DNA of 64,000 bases from Cognatitamlana sp035818475 (GTDB lineage: Bacteria > Bacteroidota > Bacteroidia > Flavobacteriales > Flavobacteriaceae). Where the stretch lies: positions 1 through 64,000 of the forward strand of contig NZ_JAYMGV010000001.1 of assembly GCF_035818475.1 (NCBI RefSeq), given 5' to 3'. The translations under genes and the position numbers were made by a program. This document shows positions 59,883 to 64,000 of the stretch, piece by piece (position 1 is the stretch's first letter; each line of letters begins with the position of its first letter). Under the pieces are notes generated by a model that saw nothing but the letters and a program-made list of their open reading frames with translations, did not search any database and was not told the DNA's origin.

Positions 59883-60527
59883 ATGATTTTTAACAAAGAA
59901 ACTGCCAAGAAAACTGCTGAGGTTTTATTGCAAGTAAATGCTATAAAGCTTAGCCCAAAAGCCCCGTTTACATGGGCTTCTGGTTGGAAATCGCCAATAT
60001 ACTGCGACAACCGTATTATTTTATCCTTTCCCCCTATTAGAAACTACATTCGTGAAACTATGGGTAAACATATTGAAAGGCAATATGGAAAACCAGATGT
60101 TATTGCCGGGGTGGCAACTGGTGCCATTGGTATAGGCATGCTTGTTGCCGAATATTTAGGACTACCGTTTATATACGTTAGGCCTGATGCTAAGGGACAT
60201 GGTAGAAAAAACCAAATTGAAGGTTTTGTTGAAAGCGGTCAAAATGTTGTTGTTGTTGAAGATTTAATTAGCACAGGAAAAAGTAGTTTAAATGCTGTTA
60301 AAGCTTTAAAAGAAGCCAATATAAATGTAAAAGGTATGGTTGCTATTTTTACCTACGGTTTTGATATAGCTGCTGAGAATTTCAAAAAGGAAAATATTCG
60401 CTTACACACTTTAAGTAATTATACTAATTTATTGGAGCAGGCTTTAGAAACTAATTATATTTCTGACAAGGAATTAGATACTTTATCAGAATGGAATTCT
60501 AATCCAGATAAATGGAACGCTAATTGA
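59883..60527 (+). CDS. pyrE: Orotate phosphoribosyltransferase
   Basis: Joins orotate to PRPP in pyrimidine synthesis. The 214-residue product has FTWASGWKSPIYCDNR (29-44), the substrate loop DAKGHGRKNQIEG (102-114) and the PRPP motif VVVVEDLISTGKSS (122-135). No other pyr gene is nearby. It is followed by the SRPBCC gene after 38 bases on the same strand. Confidence 0.97.
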   Translation: MIFNKETAKKTAEVLLQVNAIKLSPKAPFTWASGWKSPIYCDNRIILSFPPIRNYIRETMGKHIERQYGKPDVIAGVATGAIGIGMLVAEYLGLPFIYVRPDAKGHGRKNQIEGFVESGQNVVVVEDLISTGKSSLNAVKALKEANINVKGMVAIFTYGFDIAAENFKKENIRLHTLSNYTNLLEQALETNYISDKELDTLSEWNSNPDKWNAN

Positions 60528-60565
60528 TATAAAAGAATCTTTAACAGATAACGTTTAACAGTATT

Positions 60566-60961
60566 ATGAATTTAGAATCTCAAAAAATTAGAGTAAACAA
60601 ATCACCCGAAGATATATTTAACTTTTTAGCCGACGTTAAGAATTTTGAATCTTTAATGCCCGAAAATATCAGCAAATTTGAAGTTTTAAATGACAATAAA
60701 TTTCTATTTGCACTTAAAGGAATGCCCGAAATCATTTTAGAAAAGAAAGCGGTTTCCCCACCAAATAAAATAACTCTTGGAGCAGCCGGTGGGAAAATTG
60801 ATTTTTCACTTGTTGGTACTATTAATAAAATAGATGACACTTCAAGTGATGTTCAATTAAATTTTTCTGGTGAATTCAACCCTATGATGGCTATGATGAT
60901 TAAGGGGCCTATCAGCAAATTTATTGAAACTCTGGCTACAAATATTCCTAAGGCAATCTAA
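60566..60961 (+). CDS. SRPBCC (START-like) family protein
   Basis: A 131-residue START/polyketide cyclase-fold protein, resembling the carbon-monoxide-dehydrogenase subunit G-like group. Segments KSPEDIFNFLADVKNFESLMPENISKFEV near the N-terminus and LNFSGEFNPMMAMMIKGPISKFIETLA near the C-terminus are typical. It probably binds a hydrophobic ligand; no function can be stated. Commonly located next to pyrE in flavobacteria, as here. It overlaps the convergent birA by 4 bases. Confidence 0.85.
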   Translation: MNLESQKIRVNKSPEDIFNFLADVKNFESLMPENISKFEVLNDNKFLFALKGMPEIILEKKAVSPPNKITLGAAGGKIDFSLVGTINKIDDTSSDVQLNFSGEFNPMMAMMIKGPISKFIETLATNIPKAI

Positions 60962-61689
60962 TATAAAAGCGTAATTTCCTTTAGATCAAATTCTTGTATA
61001 ATATTATCTTCCAGTAAAATCTGAAGATTTCCGGAATTGGAAACGCCTTTTATAAAACCTGAAAACATTAAGCCCTCAGCATTTTTAAATGTTGAGGGTT
61101 TATTTTTTCTAAACAAAAGAGATTCATATTCGGTTTTCAAAATTTCAAAATGCCCTGCTTCTAAAACGGCAAAATAATCTTTTAATGTATTCAAAATTTG
61201 CAATGCTATTTCATCCAAATCATAGACTTTTCCTGATAACATCTTTAAAGAAGAAGCCCTAGGCAAATTATTGAATTCAGATTGATTGACATTCAACCCT
61301 ATGCCAATGATTGATGCCGTTACATAGTTTTGTTTTATGACATTTTCAATCAAAATACCACAAATTTTCTTATTTGCTGACAAAATGTCGTTAGGCCACT
61401 TTATTTTTAGTTGTGGTATCAAAAAAAAACCTAAGACTTTTTTTATGGCTAAAGCGGTAACCATGCTAATATAAAAGGGGTACTCAAGCTTATATTCTTT
61501 TACATCTTTAAACACACTAAACGTAAGATTTTTAGAGGATTGTGATTCCCATACGGTTCCCATTTGTCCTCTTCCATGTGTTTGCTGTTTTGCCATAACA
61601 GCAGTAAAATCGTTAATAGGTTCATTAATGTAACGTTCTTTCAAGTAGCTATTTGTGGAATCAGTGGCATCAAGTTTGATTATATTCAT
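60958..61689 (-). CDS. birA: Biotin--[acetyl-CoA-carboxylase] ligase
   Basis: Attaches biotin to the carboxyl carrier protein. At 243 residues it lacks the DNA-binding HTH of E. coli BirA. The biotinoyl-AMP motif is QQTHGRGQMGTVWESQ (about 35-50), followed by KWPNDILSANKKICGILIE near 99-117, with the ligase lysine in this stretch. It is divergent from rsfS and convergent with the SRPBCC gene. Confidence 0.95.
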   Translation of the reverse strand: MNIIKLDATDSTNSYLKERYINEPINDFTAVMAKQQTHGRGQMGTVWESQSSKNLTFSVFKDVKEYKLEYPFYISMVTALAIKKVLGFFLIPQLKIKWPNDILSANKKICGILIENVIKQNYVTASIIGIGLNVNQSEFNNLPRASSLKMLSGKVYDLDEIALQILNTLKDYFAVLEAGHFEILKTEYESLLFRKNKPSTFKNAEGLMFSGFIKGVSNSGNLQILLEDNIIQEFDLKEITLLY

Positions 61690-61755
61690 ATTGAAGTCAT
61701 TATAGGACTATAAAATCTTATGATTATTTTAAAGTATAAAGAACTAAAAAAATAA

Positions 61756-61763
61756 TAACTTTG
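61756..61763 (+). promoter_or_regulatory. rsfS-ftsH -7 element
   Basis: TAACTTTG matches TAnnTTTG, 19 bases before the rsfS ATG. No TTG at the ideal distance was found. Confidence 0.45.
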
Positions 61764-61782
61764 CACAAATTAAATATACTTA

Positions 61783-62154
61783 ATGGCGAAAGAAAAAATT
61801 AGCGCAGACCAATTAATATCGGTTATAATAAGTGGGATTGAAGATGTAAAAGGGCAGGAAATTAATATTCTGGATTTAAGAGAAATTGAAAATACGGTTT
61901 GTGATTACTTTATTATTTGCGAAGGAACTTCAAATACGCAGGTAAACGCTATAGTCAATTCCATTCAAAAAAAGGTAAGCAAAGAGCTTAAAGATAACCC
62001 TTGGCACACTGAAGGTGTAGACAATGCAGAATGGGTATTAATTGATTATGTCAATGTAGTTGTTCATGTATTTCAAAAGCATGTAAGAGCATTTTATGAT
62101 ATAGAAAGTCTTTGGGGAGATGCAAAAACAACCCTAATAGAAACCAGTTACTAA
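61783..62154 (+). CDS. rsfS: Ribosomal silencing factor RsfS
   Basis: Binds ribosomal protein L14 and blocks subunit joining in slow growth. The 123-residue product has the family stretch CDYFIICEGTSNTQVNAIVNSIQKKV and the end EWVLIDYVNVVVHVFQKHVRAFYDIESLWGDA (in parts). It starts just after a -7 element and is followed after 9 bases by ftsH, so they are probably co-transcribed. Confidence 0.96.
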   Translation: MAKEKISADQLISVIISGIEDVKGQEINILDLREIENTVCDYFIICEGTSNTQVNAIVNSIQKKVSKELKDNPWHTEGVDNAEWVLIDYVNVVVHVFQKHVRAFYDIESLWGDAKTTLIETSY

Positions 62155-62163
62155 AAAAATCAA

Positions 62164-64000
62164 ATGGCAAACGACAAGAAAAATATAAAAGATAAAAAAC
62201 CTAAATTTAGTCCATATTGGGTCTACGGTACCCTAATAGCCATATTTTTGGGCTTCCAGTTGTTTAGTAGTGGAGGTTATCAAGATGGTAATTTGACTAC
62301 ACCGTCAGACTTTTTCAGATATCTGGAAGACGGTGATGTAGAGCGTGTAGATATTGTAAAAAACACACGGGTTGCCAAAGTATACTTAACAAAGGATGCT
62401 GAAAGTAAAGAGGTGCATAAAAATTCAAAACCTCAAACTTTTATCCCTTCGGCAACTAAATTACCTAACTATAGATTCGAATTTGGGGATTTACAAAATT
62501 TTGAAAACAAGTTAAACGAAACCACTAGAGATCTGGCAGATAAACCTGTGGTTACATTTGACACTGAAACCAATGATTGGGGCAACCTGTTAATGGGCAT
62601 ATTGCCTTTTATTTTATTAATTGGTGTTTGGATATTTATCATGAGACGTATGTCCGGTGGTGCAGGTGGTGGTGCAGGTGGGCAAATTTTCAATATTGGA
62701 AAATCTAAAGCAAAGCTTTTTGATCAAAACACCGAAGTTAAAACCAGTTTTAAAGATGTTGCTGGTTTAGAAGGTGCTAAAGAGGAGGTTCAGGAAATTG
62801 TTGATTTTCTTAAGTTCCCTGAAAAATATACAACTCTGGGAGGAAAAATTCCTAAAGGCGCTTTACTTGTAGGTCCTCCGGGTACAGGAAAAACCTTACT
62901 AGCTAAAGCTGTTGCCGGAGAGGCTAAAGTTCCTTTCTTTTCGTTATCGGGCTCAGATTTTGTTGAGATGTTTGTTGGAGTTGGTGCTTCACGTGTTAGG
63001 GATTTGTTCAAACAAGCTAAAGAAAAATCGCCCTCCATCATTTTTATTGACGAAATAGATGCTATTGGTCGCGCAAGAGGTAAAAATGCCATGTCGGGGA
63101 GTAACGATGAACGTGAAAATACCCTAAATCAGCTTTTAACAGAGATGGACGGTTTTGGTACTAATACCAATGTAATAGTACTGGCTGCCACTAACAGAGC
63201 TGATATTTTAGATAAAGCATTAATGCGTGCCGGACGTTTTGATAGGCAAATTTTTGTTGACCTACCTGATGTTAGGGAGCGTAAAGAAATTTTTGAAGTA
63301 CATCTGCGACCTCTTAAAAAAGCAGAGAATCTTGATTTGGACTTTTTGTCAAAACAAACTCCAGGGTTCTCGGGTGCAGATATTGCAAATGTTTGTAATG
63401 AAGCGGCATTAATTGCTGCAAGAAACGGTAAAAAGGCGGTTGATAAACAAGATTTCCTTGATGCCGTAGACAGAATTATTGGAGGCCTTGAAAAGAAAAA
63501 TAAAATCATTACTCCTAGTGAGAAAAAAGCGGTGGCATATCATGAAGCAGGTCATGCCACAGTAAGTTGGATGTTAGAACATGCAGCTCCTCTTGTTAAG
63601 GTAACTATTGTACCTCGAGGACGTTCTCTTGGTGCGGCCTGGTACCTTCCGGAAGAACGACTGATTGTAAGACCTGAGCAAATGCTGGATGAAATGTGTG
63701 CTGCTCTTGGCGGACGTGCTGCTGAAAAGGTGATTTTCGACAAAATATCAACAGGTGCACTAAGCGATTTAGAAAAAGTCACAAAACAGGCTCGTGCTAT
63801 GGTTACCATTTACGGTTTGAGTGATAAAATTGGAAATTTAACGTATTATGATTCGTCAGGACAAAGTGAATATGGTTTTACTAAACCATATAGCGAAGAA
63901 ACTGCTGAGCTTATAGATAAAGAAATATCTAGTATTATTGAAGAGCAATATCAACGAGCTATTAAATTACTGGAAGAAAACAAAGACAAGCTCACTGAAC
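62164..64000 (+). CDS. ftsH: ATP-dependent zinc metalloprotease FtsH, 3' end outside the window
   Basis: Membrane-bound AAA protease that degrades unstable membrane and soluble proteins. The gene starts at ATG 62164 and is still open at the window edge (612 codons visible). Two transmembrane helices bracket a periplasmic domain (about 18-34 and 141-160). A Gly-rich linker is followed by the AAA domain with Walker A GPPGTGKT at 237-244, Walker B FIDEID near 298, and the SRH arginine region. The zinc motif HEAGH is at 460-464. The visible end is in the peptidase domain. All key residues are intact. Confidence 0.97.
   Translation, partial: MANDKKNIKDKKPKFSPYWVYGTLIAIFLGFQLFSSGGYQDGNLTTPSDFFRYLEDGDVERVDIVKNTRVAKVYLTKDAESKEVHKNSKPQTFIPSATKLPNYRFEFGDLQNFENKLNETTRDLADKPVVTFDTETNDWGNLLMGILPFILLIGVWIFIMRRMSGGAGGGAGGQIFNIGKSKAKLFDQNTEVKTSFKDVAGLEGAKEEVQEIVDFLKFPEKYTTLGGKIPKGALLVGPPGTGKTLLAKAVAGEAKVPFFSLSGSDFVEMFVGVGASRVRDLFKQAKEKSPSIIFIDEIDAIGRARGKNAMSGSNDERENTLNQLLTEMDGFGTNTNVIVLAATNRADILDKALMRAGRFDRQIFVDLPDVRERKEIFEVHLRPLKKAENLDLDFLSKQTPGFSGADIANVCNEAALIAARNGKKAVDKQDFLDAVDRIIGGLEKKNKIITPSEKKAVAYHEAGHATVSWMLEHAAPLVKVTIVPRGRSLGAAWYLPEERLIVRPEQMLDEMCAALGGRAAEKVIFDKISTGALSDLEKVTKQARAMVTIYGLSDKIGNLTYYDSSGQSEYGFTKPYSEETAELIDKEISSIIEEQYQRAIKLLEENKDKLTE

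Noticed and set aside
62469..63809. Several open frames on the minus strand inside ftsH
   Set aside because: They are antisense shadows of a highly conserved gene that runs through the region on the plus strand without a stop.

Overview
The window looks like a chromosomal segment of a marine-type flavobacterium (Bacteroidota, Flavobacteriaceae). It is AT-rich. Many genes are preceded by the Bacteroidota -7 promoter element TAnnTTTG, in several cases with a TTG about 19-22 bp upstream, and Shine-Dalgarno sequences are rare. Many products belong to families typical of Bacteroidota: Porin_10-type porin, GSCFA, DUF4230, DUF4136, DUF5522, choice-of-anchor I, TonB-plug proteins and LemA/TPM proteins. 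I found no tRNA, rRNA, insertion sequence, prophage or CRISPR array. The last gene, ftsH, runs off the right edge.

Layout. 1-9.4 kb: porin, rnhB, a propeller lipoprotein, a candidate structured small RNA, an NdpA-like nucleoid protein, and a MocR regulator divergent from a flavin-binding PNPOx-like protein. 9.5-20.5 kb: SBF-like transporter, lipB with a tiny YqaE/Pmp3 protein, lysS, a large MG2-like/TonB-plug protein, a YiaA-type membrane protein, and several unrecognised envelope or helical proteins. 20.5-24.1 kb: a tight minus-strand operon ending in hemL (small HESIH protein, ACC-deaminase-like enzyme, glucosaminidase-LysM lipoprotein, hemL) and a divergent DUF5522 protein. 24.2-34 kb: DUF4136 lipoprotein, bestrophin, aromatic amino acid hydroxylase, enoyl-CoA hydratase-like protein, rhodanese, DUF4230, GSCFA and alaS. 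34.1-42.8 kb: M23 peptidase, MerR regulator, LemA and two TPM-domain proteins in one run, then der, a small membrane protein, a choice-of-anchor I lipoprotein, era and an FKBP lipoprotein. 42.9-54.6 kb: a sugar-acid catabolic locus. 54.7-64 kb: AraC regulator with a tandem SnoaL-like lipoprotein, SulP transporter, NUDIX, pyrE, SRPBCC protein, birA, rsfS and ftsH.

The most coherent system is the locus at 42.9-54.6 kb. It encodes a FucP-type symporter, an RhaM-type mutarotase, an SDR sugar dehydrogenase, a fuconolactonase-family lactonase, an LgoD-like zinc dehydrogenase, UxaB, UxaA, KdgK and Eda. Read in that order they form an unbroken predicted route from L-galactose (a sugar of red-algal galactans) through L-galactonate, D-tagaturonate, D-altronate, KDG and KDPG to pyruvate and glyceraldehyde-3-phosphate. 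Two paralogous LacI-type regulators sit tail to tail in the middle, each beside perfect palindromic operators of a distinct sequence. One operator contains the -7 promoter element itself. No uronate isomerase is present, which argues against galacturonate as the locus-specific substrate.

Assignments of housekeeping genes rest on strong motifs. Substrate assignments in the sugar locus, all operator functions and the small RNA are inferences from sequence alone.
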